Positions 10,623 through 22,768 of a stretch of 64,000 nucleotides of DNA are shown in pieces. The DNA is from Artemisia argyi (Eukaryota; Streptophyta; Magnoliopsida; Asterales; Asteraceae). The notes beneath the pieces were generated by a model, which was not told the DNA's origin, ran no database searches, and saw only the letters and a list, made by a program, of their open reading frames with translations. The first letter of the stretch is position 1, and every line of letters begins with the position of its first letter. The translations under genes were made by a program, and so were the position numbers. The DNA is taken from positions 301,893,357 to 301,957,356 of the forward strand of contig CM060709.1 in assembly GCA_030686995.1 (NCBI GenBank). Direction: 5' to 3'.

Positions 10623-12472
10623 TAACCCATGACCTTGAGTCTAGCTACAAGACTCGTAAATAAAGAAAAGCGCTTCTTGGGAGGCAACCCATGTTATGTT
10701 TGATTTTATTTTGTTTGTTTGTTATTTGCTTCCGTATGCATGCTTTGTTTTTATTGTTGGTAGATCATGTTTCTAAATTAAATAAGTGGAAATACTTTAC
10801 TTTGTTGTTTTGGCCTAGTCTTAACTCCACCTAGAAGCATTTTTGCAAAAGATAAGTGTAAGGGGAAACCCCAAATATGTTTTTAAGAAACAAACCGATC
10901 ATGATTCTCTACAATATTAAATGAACATGTATATTCGTATTTGTTAGAGTCAAATGCTTGTATCGAGTCATAATGAAGTTTTGCAGGATTTTCCAGGACG
11001 TAGGACCAAGTTTTTCCAGAAATTTTCTGGAAACTTAACATAAGAATTTCTGCAGGTCACTTTTGACGGCGTCACGAGTTAACTCTTGATGGCGTCACGT
11101 GTAAAAATATGGAAATTTTACCGGTTTTGTTTTTCTAACGGAGTCTTATGGTTTTTTGTGAATTATTAAGTTTTATAATCTCCAGGAAATCTGCAAAGTT
11201 CATTCCACAAGCATTATATCTTATCTTATTTTCTAGGATTTAGTAACTTATATAGGATGCCGCCGATTTTACGCGAGGTTGTTTTGTCTATTTTTTCAGG
11301 ATTTACAGGTTATGTTTGACAAGAAGATGATTTATATTCTGGAAGGGAAGCTTTGATTGTTCATTTTCTTGGAGGAAGATTTAACCTGGCCACCTTATTA
11401 TCCATACCGAGCGAATCAGGGGAGTATTTGATTTCATTCTTTTTACTTTTTAACTTTTACATTCTTTACTTGAACATTGGGGACAATGTTCATCTTAAGT
11501 GTAAGGGGAGGGTAAAAAGATGATACCTTACATATGCACTTTCGCTTGAGTTTGTTTTGTTTAATAGTAGATGTGTAATAAAACTATGAGAAATACTTGT
11601 TAGTGCAATTTTAGCGCCAAATTTAAATTTTTTTACAACATTTAGGAGTGAAACTTTAGCCATAGCAAGCGTCTCATGGATAGGAGATTGTATGACTAGC
11701 ACATAACCGTATATTCAGAAAAATTTTCCACCCAAATATGTGAGGTTCGCCTTTAGATTTGATAGGAAAAGCATTTACTATTAGTGCTTATGACTGTACC
11801 GGTAGCATTTAGATTCTAGAACTTGCGTTAATGATGCATCCCGAGACCGCTAGTGAGACTACATTCGTGTGGTAGGATTTACTACATGATAAGAGGCATT
11901 AGGATCACCCTTGTGTTAAACCCGTATCATAATTACTTGACCATTTAAGTTATATTACTTGGCAAGTTAAGTCAACTAATTTTCCCACACCCTTAGCGTT
12001 GTACTCATTTTTAGTACACGAAACCCCTAGTACACCCCTCCGAGCCTATCTTTTCGTTTCTAACTTTAAGCATTTTACTTAAAGGAATAATTTGTTACAC
12101 CCCACTTAAATGTACAACCAAATCGCCTTAGCCTTCCGTGTATGCACTCATCTTTAGTGCATTATTGTTATTTGTTAAACCCTAAGTTAACTATCTAATT
12201 GATTACATGGTTGCTAAGTCGAGTCATGTCCTTGTACATATTGTTTTGGGACGATTGGGACTCATGGGTAAAGTACTAATTATGGAGTAATGGAGAATAA
12301 CATCATTTATTACCCCCATATGTGCGTTAATCTTAAAAGTACTCCAAGTGTTTTGATTTTCTTAATTCGAGTCATTAGATTAGTTTATTGTAAAGTATGT
12401 AAAAATTCAAGTGTAAGGGGAATGTTCATCCCCTATGATGTATTATTTTGGATGGTAGGGTAAGAGTGTATG

Positions 12473-12518
<46 letters not shown>

Positions 12519-12575
12519 GAAAAAATCAAGAAAAAGAAAAAAAAAATAGAAAAAAAAAAAAAAAAAAAAAAAAAC
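12473..12575. repeat. A-rich low-complexity tract
   Basis: About 100 bases of nearly pure A on the plus strand, broken by short TCG/AAG words. Confidence 0.9.
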
Positions 12576-13111
12576 ATACGGACTACCATCCCTTTTCATT
12601 CTATGTTCATTTTATGTTTTTGTTATTTTTCATTTATTAGCTTAAGTCGAGTCTAGTCTTGGCTTAGCAACGCCATATTGTACAGGTAATTAACCAAGAT
12701 TGTTAACTCGCCATCAGTAAAACTTCCTTTATCCAACAAAACCGTGTATTTCATATCCCTACACCTAACGTTACAACCCTTTAAAAAGACCTCTTTGATA
12801 GTTTATCATAGGTGCTTACGCCATGTGGTGGAGGTTTGATCCTTTCCCAAGCCTATGGTAATCTATTTTGCTATGACAGGTAGTGAAAGATATCTTCCGT
12901 TTCCATATTGTAATTTATACTTTATTACACCCTAGAGATGTGAGTATCTAAACACTATTTGTGAGGTGCTAGTGTATGACCTCCGTGCTTGTCTATTGGT
13001 CTTTAGTGGAACGATTATTTGTTGTAGTTACTTTTATATTAGTGTTAAATGACCCCTAACTTGTCTTTTGAGTAGAATAAAAGCGCATTTGCTTGAGGAC
13101 AAGCAAATCTC

Positions 13112-13126
13112 AAGTGTAAGGGTATA
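13112..13126 (+). promoter_or_regulatory. polypurine-tract-like motif before the 3' LTR
   Basis: AAGTGTAAGGG followed by TATA and the 3' LTR start TGATGAGG. It is preceded by the perfect hairpin TTTGCTTG-AGGA-CAAGCAAA at 13088-13107. The role in plus-strand priming is inferred from position. Confidence 0.5.
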
Positions 13127-14530
13127 TGATGAGGCGAAAAATGAACCACTTTTAGGGGGTCATTAAGCCCGGAATCGAATTTATTTGATCAAATATTGCC
13201 CTAAATCGTTCCTTTTGTGATTTTAGGTACTTTTGGAGTGAAATCTGGAAAAGGAAGCAATTCGGACGTTTTTGGAGCATAAAAGTGAAGAAAACGCCAA
13301 AGTCTTAATTTTCCTTGCTGGGAACAGTAGGTGACGGCGTCAAGAAGTAATTTCTGACGGCGTCAAGAGTAATTTCCATGACGACCCAGTACAGATTTGA
13401 CGGCGTCACAAGGAAGGGCGTCAAGAGTAAAATTCATGACGGCCTGAAAATGCATAACACATGACGACGTCAAAAGTAGATCAAGGCAGTCCGAGAATTA
13501 TTTTGGCGGCGAGGTGACGGCGTCACAAGATTTGTCTTGACGCCGTCAGACCCTATTTCCTACATATAGTTTTCTAATTTTCACATTAAAAAGAGAGAAG
13601 TTTTGGAGAAACCCTAAGTACGAACTTGGTGCGAATTTTACAGGTTTTTCAAGGGTTCTAAGCCCTTGATACCTTTCATGTGTAATTGAGATAAGTATTC
13701 TTTTAATTCAATCAATATGTCTATGTGTTGGTTGTCTATATCTTGTTCTTGTCTTAATTCCATCATGCTAGGCTAGATCTATCTTGTGTTTGCTTAGATC
13801 TAATGAAACCTAGATGTTAATTATGTGTTGATTACTTGTTTATATTTGTTTTGGATGGGTGAATTCGATGTTAGGCTTAAGAAAACTGGCAGACTTCCAA
13901 TTGGTGACATGCTTGAACGTCTTAGGAAACATGAACTGATGTGCACTAGGTTTTATTGGTTGTATTTAATGCATGAGCGACTGTTTATAATCCCTATGGT
14001 TGTGCTGGGCATGGTATAGGAGGAGATAAGAGCTCATAGGATTGGGGAGTTAAGTGCGCCACCCCATGAATGGTATTAAGGAATACAATCCGTCATCCAT
14101 GCAACTATAACAAGTAATTAACGTGTAAAAGATGTCTAGGGAGTAGTGAAATCTAAGTAAACACATTTTCTCCACTTATTGCTCACAACCTTAGTATAAT
14201 TTAGTTTATTTTCATTTTTAGTATTTTATTTTGATTGCATCTTTAGCATTGGGTTAGTTGACTAGCAACTAATTCCGTCCAAATCCTTCAAACCCGAGAT
14301 TTTTACTTGCTTTCTAAAAAATATAAAAATACAAAAATAATCATCCCTCATCTTTAGAACTAGTATTTAGGTTTTCTAATCCTAGCGACACTATTCCTAG
14401 CTGAACGATCAATCCCCCGGTACTTGTCACTATATTATACTACAACGATCAGGTACACTGCCTGATGGGGGTTGTAAGCTTCTAAAGATCCCTTGAGAGG
14501 TAAAGCCTGGTGCGATTCCCACGTACATCA
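13127..14530 (+). repeat. 3' LTR of the non-autonomous gypsy element, 1404 bp
   Basis: Nearly identical to 6351-7755. Differences by eye are GGCG versus GGTA near the start, a lost T in CATTTAAG, and one T/G change in TACTTTTGG. It carries the same six TGACGNCGTCA boxes. It is followed by a repeat of the primer site and gag start instead of host flank. Confidence 0.9.
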
Positions 14531-14857
14531 AGTTTTTGGCGCCGTTGCCGGGGAATAGTTATTGTCTAGGTTAGAATATCTTTTTATTAGGTCTACTTGC
14601 TAGATTCCTTTCTAGTAAGATTTTATTTTTATTTTTAGGTTTTTTTTAGTCTATCTTATTTCTTTGTGTTTTTGTTCGTAACTCTTCACCACCCAACATC
14701 ATGGACGATGGGAACATCTTTGAACCCGTCATCCCACCACAACAAAACCCACCACTAGAACCCCTTAGGCCCCGAACCTTAGGAGAGTATTCTCGACCTA
14801 GCCACCAAGGCTACCAAAACACCATTGAGCTCACCGGAGCCAATGTGACCCCCTTGC
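14531..14857 (+). pseudogene. duplicated leader and first 52 codons of the gag gene
   Basis: Identical to 7756-8082, including the TGGCGCC leader and the ATG at 14701, then breaks off after ACCCCCTTGC. This makes an LTR-internal-LTR-partial internal arrangement, as left by unequal recombination between two copies or by truncation of a tandem insertion. Confidence 0.9.
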
Positions 14858-15162
14858 ATAAGTAGAAGATAAATACAAAAAATATAAATAAGATACAATT
14901 AACACAAGTAGAAGATAAATACAAAAAATTTAGATAAGATACAATTAACACAAGTAGATGATAAATACAAAAAATATAGATAAGATACAATTAATAATAG
15001 GATTAAAAATTTTAAATAATTATCTTTAATAATAAAAAACTACAATTAAACATCATAAATCAAACAAAACAAAGATTAAATTATTTGTTTTTTAATAAAT
15101 AAAAATATATAATTCAAAAAATTAAAAAAAAAAACCCGCGTGTGCACGGGTATTATAACTAG
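14858..15162 (+). mobile_element. Helitron 3' terminal fragment
   Basis: Three copies of a 46-48-bp unit (AGTAGAAGATAAATACAAAA...) are followed by AT-rich sequence, the hairpin ACCCGCGTGTGCACGGGT (15134-15151) and the terminus CTAG at 15159-15162, with a T next to it. A GC hairpin about 10 nt before a terminal CTAG/CTRR in AT-rich DNA is the Helitron 3' signature. No 5' TC end or Rep/helicase was found; the left edge is the gypsy breakpoint. Confidence 0.6.
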
Positions 15163-15735
15163 TATATGATTATAGTAGAATCATATATGATTCTACTATA
15201 ATCATATATGATTCTTACTAAGATCATATATGATTCTAGCTTATTTTGATGTTTTTAGTGCTTATACTGATGTTTCAGGTTTTTCACCTGTTTTTTAGTT
15301 TGATTGGTATTATATTTCTTATTAAAGGCCAAAGAAGCTTGGTATATGGAGTCTTATGTCAATGAACCTGCAACAAAATGGGATGTTGGTCTGTGTACAT
15401 AATCAGAGCATCAGATTTCGTTGTTGAGGCGCATGAAGTTTAAAATTGCCACCAAAATTCTGTTGCACGAGTTGAATGTGCATTCGCAAAAGATTTATGA
15501 TTATTGTGAATTCAATCAAGAACAAGGCCGAGAGTGAAAAAGATCTTGTTGAGCGTGAAAAAGATGTTAAGAATCAAGAGGTTGATGCACTTTACTGATG
15601 GTAGTATATGTGGTAAAATGAGTGTAGTTTATGTAGTACTGATGGGTAGTCTTTTTGTAAAATCTGATTGTGTTAAACTGATGGTAATTTATGTAGTACT
15701 GATGGTTAGCTTTGGGATAACCAGATTATAGTATC
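15163..15735 (+). pseudogene. degenerate MULE-borne gene, right part
   Basis: 15163-15335 repeats the intron-like segment seen at 4990-5165, again with three ATCATATATGAT palindromes, at roughly 90% identity. The coding-like continuation from 15336 reads AKEAWYMESYVNEPATKWDV, then a TAA, then in another frame RRMKFKIATKILLHELNVHS. This resembles the tail of Ulp1-type proteins carried by MULEs (memory-based). Several stops follow, so it is non-functional. Confidence 0.35.
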
Positions 15736-15799
15736 TCATTATAAATTTTAAAATGTTTTGTTACCTGCTATTTTATTGTATGTTTTAAAGTTTTTATAT

Positions 15800-16285
15800 C
15801 TAAATCATATATAATTTTTGCAAAAATCATATATGATTTGTTAAAAATCACATATGATTTTCACAAATCATATATGACCTATTAAAAATCAATATGTGAT
15901 TGTAGTAGAAATATATATGATCTGTTAAAAATCAAAATAATCAGAAAATCCCAATTCTTTTTTACAAACCATTAATAATCAGATAACCAACACTAACCAA
16001 ACACAAAGCAAGCACTAACGCTAAACATCATATTTCACAAAAAATCAATTACGGTTAGGTAACTCGGAAAAAAATATCAATAAACATGAACTTACACAAA
16101 CTCATATGGAGATGGAGAGTGTTAAGGATTTGTTTATGGGTGCCTATATGTGTGTATGTGTGTGTGGGGAGGATATGTGTGGTAAAGATGGGTTTATATG
16201 GTGAAGATGGGACATATGATTTTCACAAATCATATATGATTTTGTGAACAATCATATGTGATTGTAGTAGAATCATATGTGATTT
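15800..16285. repeat. AATCATATATGATT palindromes, arrays 4 and 5
   Basis: Clusters at 15800-15925 and 16210-16285 of ATCATATATGAT and one-base variants (ATCACATATGAT, ATCATATGTGAT). Between them lies AT-rich sequence with a short TGTG-rich stretch (16145-16170) and no gene. Confidence 0.75.
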
Positions 16286-16449
16286 AGTAATGTAACTTTA
16301 CATCTTGCATTTGTATTCAGTTAAAAATACCAAATCTGCTATAACAATAAACTAAAATAACTCAATTAAACAAAAAATAACTTTTCAGAATCACATATTA
16401 TCCTCGTAACAATTTTCCAATAGTGCAATAAAAATAAATAAATAATCAA

Positions 16450-17568
16450 ATCTAAACAAAGTATGATATTCAAGAAGCGTTAGTCGCTTGTTCAGTTTCG
16501 ACAATTGTTGTTGCTCGTTCACCCGCATCTGTTCTAACCTGTTTTTCAATATACTTTGGATTCAATGGACATGTCGTCTTACTGTGATTGTTAGTCTTCT
16601 CTCCACAGAATCCACATTTCCTTTTCCACTTAAATGTTTTCCACTCTTTCTACGTTCTTCTTTAGACTAACATTTGTTTGAAGCATTGAATGGATTTTTG
16701 ACCACAGGGTTTTCACATTTTTCAACTGCATATATATCCTTAATTCCACTGACCCGTCTTCAAGAGAACGCATAACCTAATTGCGGAACATGAAGGAAAG
16801 AAAATTAGAACATTTTTAATTCTAGAGTCATATATGATTTTACTATAATCATATATGATTTTACTAGAATCATATATGATTTTTATAAGAATCACATATG
16901 ATTCTACTACAATCATATATGATTCTTCTTTATTACAGAAATACAGATAAAACAGAAAAACTTCTTTTCTTCCATTATAATCATATGTGTTTCTTTTCTT
17001 CTTTGTTACAGATAAAACAGAATCTACTAATATGAAAATAAGCAACAAAAAAAGCTGAATAAGCAAAAAATAAATAAATAAATAAATAAAATAGCTCAAT
17101 CATATGTGCTTTACCTTGAATAACATAAATATTCAACGTGCTCCTTTAATACCACCATTTTCCTACCCTGTTTGTGTTTCTTCTCGCTGAATCATCAAAT
17201 ATAAAAATCAGTAGCATATGTGAATTACCTATGTTTTCATCTTCATCTTGATATTCAACAGTTTCATCCATAACCTTGTTTTCATTATCCACCACACAAT
17301 TTTCAGTGGCGGCGGAGTGACGGCGGTGATGTATTTGATGACGGCGTAGCGACGGATTTGACGACGGTGACGGCATAATGACAGATCTACGATGATGTTT
17401 ACGATGATGTATTTGATGTTTACGGTGACGGCGGTGATAATTGATGACGGATTTGATGGTTTTTGGCTTCGGCGGTGGCGGATTGACTTTTTCCTGCGGT
17501 GGTGATGATTGGTGATGACGGTGGATATATGGGGTTTTGTGTGTGTGTGTTTTTACAGGTGTGAACAA
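16450..17568 (-). pseudogene. remnant of a MURA/FAR1-like transposase gene (exons scattered)
   Basis: On the minus strand, 16680-16460 encodes KWKRKCGFCGEKTNNHSKTT followed by CPLNPKY, a CXXC...H...C knuckle of the type ending MULE transposases and FAR1-related proteins. At the other end, 17568-17230 is an open frame that is Pro/His/Arg-rich, then acidic (DETVEYQDEDENIG), and runs into a good splice donor (ATAG|GTAATT). The catalytic DDE core is not present between them, only AT-rich sequence with palindrome array 6 (16825-16930). I call it an internally deleted transposase gene. The His-rich start could be out of frame. Confidence 0.4.
16825..16930. repeat. AATCATATATGATT palindrome array 6
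   Basis: Five palindromes, three exact, spaced 19-22 bp with TTACTA/TCTACTA linkers, in what would be an intron of the minus-strand relic. Confidence 0.8.
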
Positions 17569-17603
17569 AGCTCAAGTGGAAAATAAAGATAATTATTTTT
17601 TTT

Positions 17604-17873
17604 TGTTACGAAATAATGATAATCAACAAGAAGTATCAGCTAGAAGAATAGAGAGATTGTGGAATGCATTTTATTGATGATTACAATTATTTACAAACTA
17701 CAAATGAACCTCTATTTATAGGGTTCTTACAATCAAGGTGATAATCAAGATAAGAATAAATCTCCTACTAATCATACTTATCTTCCTACTAATCATCCTA
17801 GTTACCAAGTGATATGATAAGATTTTATGGAGGTTAAGGTGTATGAATAGACACACATTAATTATTCATAATA
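17604..17873 (-). repeat. 3' LTR of the copia element, 270 bp
   Basis: Ends are TGTTACG and CATAATA on the plus strand. It contains a minus-strand TATA box TATAAATAGA at 17711-17720. It has an extra 10-bp repeat relative to the other LTR. Confidence 0.85.
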
Positions 17874-18017
17874 CTCCCTCTTGGCTATCCATCATTAGTT
17901 GTCATACGATTAGATTTGCTGCCTCGTTAAAAACCTTGCTTGGAAAAACCCGGTGGGAAAAAACCATAGCTAAGGGAAAAAGAGTGCAGCCCGTGTGGTC
18001 TCCCTCTGATGATTAGA

Positions 18018-21000
18018 TTACTGAAGTTCATTGAGTCTTCGCATTCCAATGCCGTGAACCAACTTCTTAAATGTTGCAGTAGGAAGTGCCTTGGTAAACA
18101 AGTCTGGTAAGTTCTCACTTAAACGGACCTTTTGAACAATACTATCGCCGCTCTTTTGTAAGTCATGAGTGAAAAAGAACTTTGGTAGAATATGCTTGGT
18201 CCTGTCACCTTTGATGTATCCGTCCTTAAGCTGAGCAATGCATGCTGCATTATCTTCATACATGATTGTTGAAGCTTCCTTATCTAAAGAAATACCGCAT
18301 GATTCACGAATATGTTGTACCACATTTCTTAACCATACGCATTCCCGACTCGCTTCATGGATGGCCAAGATCTCTGCATGATTTGATGAAGTGGCACTCA
18401 TTGTTTGCTTCACGGAACGCCATGAAATGGCAGTACTGGAACTTGTGAAAACATATCCAGTTTGGGACCGACCGGTATGGGGATCAGACAAATAACCTGC
18501 ATCTGCAAAACCAACTAGATTTCTTTTGGATGAGTTGGTATAATATAATCCCATATCTTTCGTACCTTGAAGGTAGCGAAATATTTGTTTCACCCCATTT
18601 CAATGTCTCCTTGTTGGACACGAACTATATCTTGCCAATAGGTTTAGTGAAAATGATATATCGGGTCGTGTATGACTCGCAAGAAATAACAATGCCCTAG
18701 TGGCACTTAAATAAGGTACTTCAGGACCAAGAATTTCCTCGTCGTCACTTGGAGGTCGAAAAGGGTCCTTTTCAACATCTAAGGTCCTTACAACCATTGG
18801 GGTGCTCAATGGATGGGATTTTTCCATATAAAATCTTTTTAGCAACTTCTCTGTGTATGCATTTTGGTGGACAAGGATTCCATTCTTTAGATGTTCAATT
18901 TGTAATCCAAGACAAAACTTTGTTTTTCCAAGATCCTTCATTTCAAATTCTTTCTTAAGGCATTCCACTGCCGTTGGAAGCTCCCCTGGAGTTCCAATGA
19001 TATTCAGATCATGAACATATACAACAATTATGACATATTCAGATCCAGACCTCTTTATAAAAATACATGGGCAAATAGAATCATTTCTATATCCTTCCTT
19101 TAATAAATATTCACTAAGGCGATTGTACCACATTCGCCCAGACTGCTTCAACCCATACAAAGATTTATTCAGTTTAACTGCATATTGTTCTCGAGAACTT
19201 GTTTTACCTGATTCAGGTAGCTTAAAACCATCTGGAAGCTTCATGAAGATTTATGTATCAAGTGAGCCATATAAATAGGCTGTCACAACATCCATTAGAC
19301 GCAGATCGAGTCCTTCTTGTATTACCAGACTAATTAGATGACGAAAAGTAGTTGCATCCACCACAGGAGAATATGTTTCTTTTTAATCTATACCCGGTCT
19401 TTGTGAAAATCCTTGTGCCACCAAGCGTGCTTTGTAACGCGTAATTTCATTTCTTTCATTTCGTTTGCGCACAAAGACCCATTTATACCCAACGGGTTTT
19501 ACACCTTCAGGTGTACAGACTACCGGTCCGAAAACTTTTCGTTTTTCAAGAGAGTTTAATTCTGTCTCAATTGCGTCTTTCCATTTTGGCCAATCACTTC
19601 TATTTTTGCATTCCGAAATTGACTTTGGTTCTTGATCCTCATCATTTTCCATAACTTCTAGCGCTACATTATATGCAAAAGCATCATTGACGTCGATTTC
19701 ATTTCGGTTCCATACCTTTTTAGACATGATATAATTTATTGAGATCTCTTCATTTTCGGGTACCCGAGGTTCATCTTGAACCGTCATGTCTAATGTCTTT
19801 GTAGAGGACCCTTCTGGTGTTTCTTTAACCTCGACTTGACCATCTTGATTATATGCTCCCTTTTTCTTTCGAGGATTTTTATCTTTGGAACCGACTGGTC
19901 TACCACGCTTTAGGCGTGCCTTAGACTCATTAGCAATTTCTGAATGTTCTTTCGGAACATCAATTTTACAGGAGCATTAACAGCTGGTATATGTGACTTG
20001 GTTACTCTTTTAAGGTCAGTAAACGCGTCTGGTAATTGATTTGCTAACCCTTGTAAATGAATTATCTTTTGAACTTCTTGTTCACATTCTTTTGTTCGAG
20101 GATCAAGATGAGATAATGATAATTCTTTCCAACTTATTTCACTTCCCAGCTGTTTCTTTTCTCCCCCTAATGTTGGGAATACTGTCTCATCGAAATGACA
20201 ATCAGCAAATCGAGCCGTAAATAAATCCCCCGTTGATGGCTCTAAATATCTAATTATAGATGGTGAATCATACCCAACATATATTCCCATTCTCCTTTGA
20301 GGTCCCATCTTTGTGTGTTGTGGTGGAGCAATTGGGACATATACTGCACAACCGAAAATTCTTAGATGGGAAATATTTGGTTCCTGACCAAAAACCAACT
20401 GTAATGGGGAGTAAGTATGGTGACTTGTTGGCCTGATACGAATTAGTGTTGCTGCATGTAGAACAGCGTGGCCCCAAGCAGAAACTGGTAGTTTCGCTTT
20501 CATAATCATGGGCCTTGCAATCATCTGAATCCGCTTGATAAAAGACTCAGCGAGGCCATTTTGTGTATGAACATGAGGTACTGAATGTTCTACACTTATC
20601 CCAATAGACATACAATAATCATTAAATGTCTGGGATGTAAACTCACCAGCATTGTCCAAACGTATTGTCTTTATAGGATAATCTGGAAAATGTGCTCTCA
20701 ACCTTATTAATTGAGCAAGTAATCTCGCAAACGCCATATTGCGACTTGACAATAGGCACACATGTGACCATCGAGTTGATGCATCGATTAAAACCATAAA
20801 ATACCTAAATGATCCACAAGGTGGATGTATAGGCCCACATATATCCCCTTGGATTCTTTCCAGAAAATTAAGGGATTCATTCCCTACCTTAGCTGGTGAT
20901 GGGCGTGTGATTAATTTTCCTTTTGAGCAAGCAACACATGTAATATCTTTTGTTTCAAGAACCTTATGGTCCTTTAGTGGGTGTCCTTTGGAATTTTCTA

Positions 21001-22768
21001 TTATCTTTCGCATCATTAATGATCCGGGATGGCCTAGCCGATCATGCCAAACGATAAATTTTTCTCGGTCAATAAGTTTTTTTATTTATGACCACATTTG
21101 TTTCAACAATATTAATCTTAGTGTAATACAACCCGGATGAAAATGCGGGTAACTTTTCTAACACTTTCTTTTTACCCAAAATTACGTTCGTAGTATGAAG
21201 GTACTCATCATGTCCTTCATTTGTAGTCTCAATATGATATCCATTTTGACGAATATCTTTAAAACTTAATAAATTCCTTTGAGACTTGGGGGAATATAGC
21301 GCATTGTCAATTTTAAAGATTGTACCTTCGGGTAATATTATATGTGCTTTTCCATAACCTTTTATTAGCTTTGCACTACCCGAGATAGTACTCACATTTG
21401 ATTCTTGTATGTTTAAATGTGAGAAATATTTCTCCTTTTTAAGTATCGTGTGTGTAGTTGCACTATCCACTAGACATATGTCTTCATCATCAATAATAAG
21501 TTGTGCTACACGATCCATATTCTTCAAAATAAAAACACATATTATTAGTAGAATGTTTAACGGATTAATTAAAAAGGAAATAACATGTTTTATTAAGCCA
21601 AGTGAATAATTATAAATAAAGTACGTCTCATAGGACAACATAGGTAAACTTGAAAGAAAATAAACAAAACAAACAAGATCATCATCGATATGAAGATGTT
21701 TTATTCTTGGCTTTATTGACACTTTGCTTATGGATCACTCATTTATGAGGAAATCACTGACATCCAAATAGGTGTTATCATTTGGGTCTTCTGGAACACC
21801 AAGGTTGTCAATACCGAGGCTATCAATTTTCCCTTCATCATATGCAAAGTTAACTTCGACCCCTTTTCCTTTGGTCTTTTGGGATCGTTGGTAGAGTTCC
21901 ACCAAATGTCTGGGTGTGCGACATGCATGGGCCCAATGATTAGTACCGCCACAACGATAACATACATTTTCAATGGCACCTTTTGTTTTTTCACCTCCAT
22001 CATTTTTGATCATCTTACCTTTATCTTGCCACTTTTTGTGACCACTTGTATTTCCAAACTGAAAACCATGATAATTACCTCGACCAATACCACGCCCTTG
22101 GGCACGTCCACGACCACGGCTACGTCCTCGTCCACGGTCAGATCCACGACCGCGACCTCCATTTACCATATTTGCTTCCAAAAGTGGAGCGGATCCAGTT
22201 GGACGTGATTCATGGTTTTTCATCAACAATTCATTATTTTGTTCCGCAACAAGTAAACATGAGATCAAATCACAATACTTTTTAAAGCCTCTTTCGCGGT
22301 ATTGTTGTTGCAATAGTAAGTTTGAGGCATGAAATGTAGAGAATGTTTTTTGAAGCATTTCTTCATCAGTGATTTTTCTCCACACAAAGTTAATTGTGAG
22401 GTAATTTTAAACATAACAGAATTATATTCACTCACTGTTTTAAAATCCTGGAACCTTAAATGAACCCAGTCATAGCGGGCCCTTGGTAAAATCACTGTTT
22501 TTTTATGTGCATATTTGTCTTTCAAATGATTCCATAGGACAAGTGGGTCCTTAACAGTGAGATATTCATATTTTAAATTCTCATGGAGGTGATGGCGCAA
22601 GAATATCATTGCCTTAGCCTTTTGTTCAACAGTTGTTGTTTTTCCCGCTTGGATGATATCACCAAGGCCATTAGCAGCAAGGTTCATCTCGGCATCCAAA
22701 ACCCAAGACAAATAGTTTTGTCCACTTATGTCCAAAGCCAAAAATTCAAGTTTCGCAAGATTTGACAT
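18018..22768 (-). pseudogene. copia gag-pol polyprotein, disabled
   Basis: Domains on the minus strand: gag from MSNLAKLEF (22768), with a frameshift near 22385 and an RGRGRGRG-rich stretch before the knuckle CYRCGGTNHWAHAC; protease with LVDSATTHTI near 21465; and integrase in another frame (21016-19910). The integrase shows QGDICGP, IRLDNAGEF and NGLAESF carrying the D, D and E. RT runs 19787-18600 and RNase H 18593-18018 (FADAGY ... MYEDNA ... LFTKALP). Lesions: two frameshifts, TAA at 19383-19385 and 19251-19253, and TGA at 18600-18602 replacing a Trp. In addition the RT active site YVDD reads YVHD (His codon at 19011-19013). The element therefore cannot make a working RT. Confidence 0.9.

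Larger units (their letters stand above)
10623..13126 (+). other. non-coding 3' internal region of the gypsy element
   Basis: No pol-like frame is visible. It begins with the hairpin-like TTGGGAGGCAACCCA near 10676, a motif common after gag in Athila-group elements. It contains four AAGTGTAAGGG motifs (10854, 11497, 12409, 13112), two TGACG/GCGTCA box pairs near 11064-11100, and an A-rich tract at 12473-12575. The last motif, at 13112-13122, sits where the polypurine tract is expected before the 3' LTR. Confidence 0.7.
6351..14530 (+). mobile_element. young non-autonomous Ty3/gypsy element (gag-only)
   Basis: It is bounded by two LTRs of about 1.4 kb that begin TGATGAGG and end CATCA. The primer-site leader TGGCGCCGTTGCCGGGGA at 7762-7779 is characteristic of plant Athila/Tat-group gypsy elements. 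Only one protein is encoded (7926-10622). No reverse transcriptase, RNase H or integrase is present in the 2.5 kb between its stop and the 3' LTR, so mobility would depend on proteins supplied in trans. By eye the LTRs differ at 3 bases and one 1-bp indel, all within the first 130 bp, which indicates very recent insertion. Confidence 0.85.
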
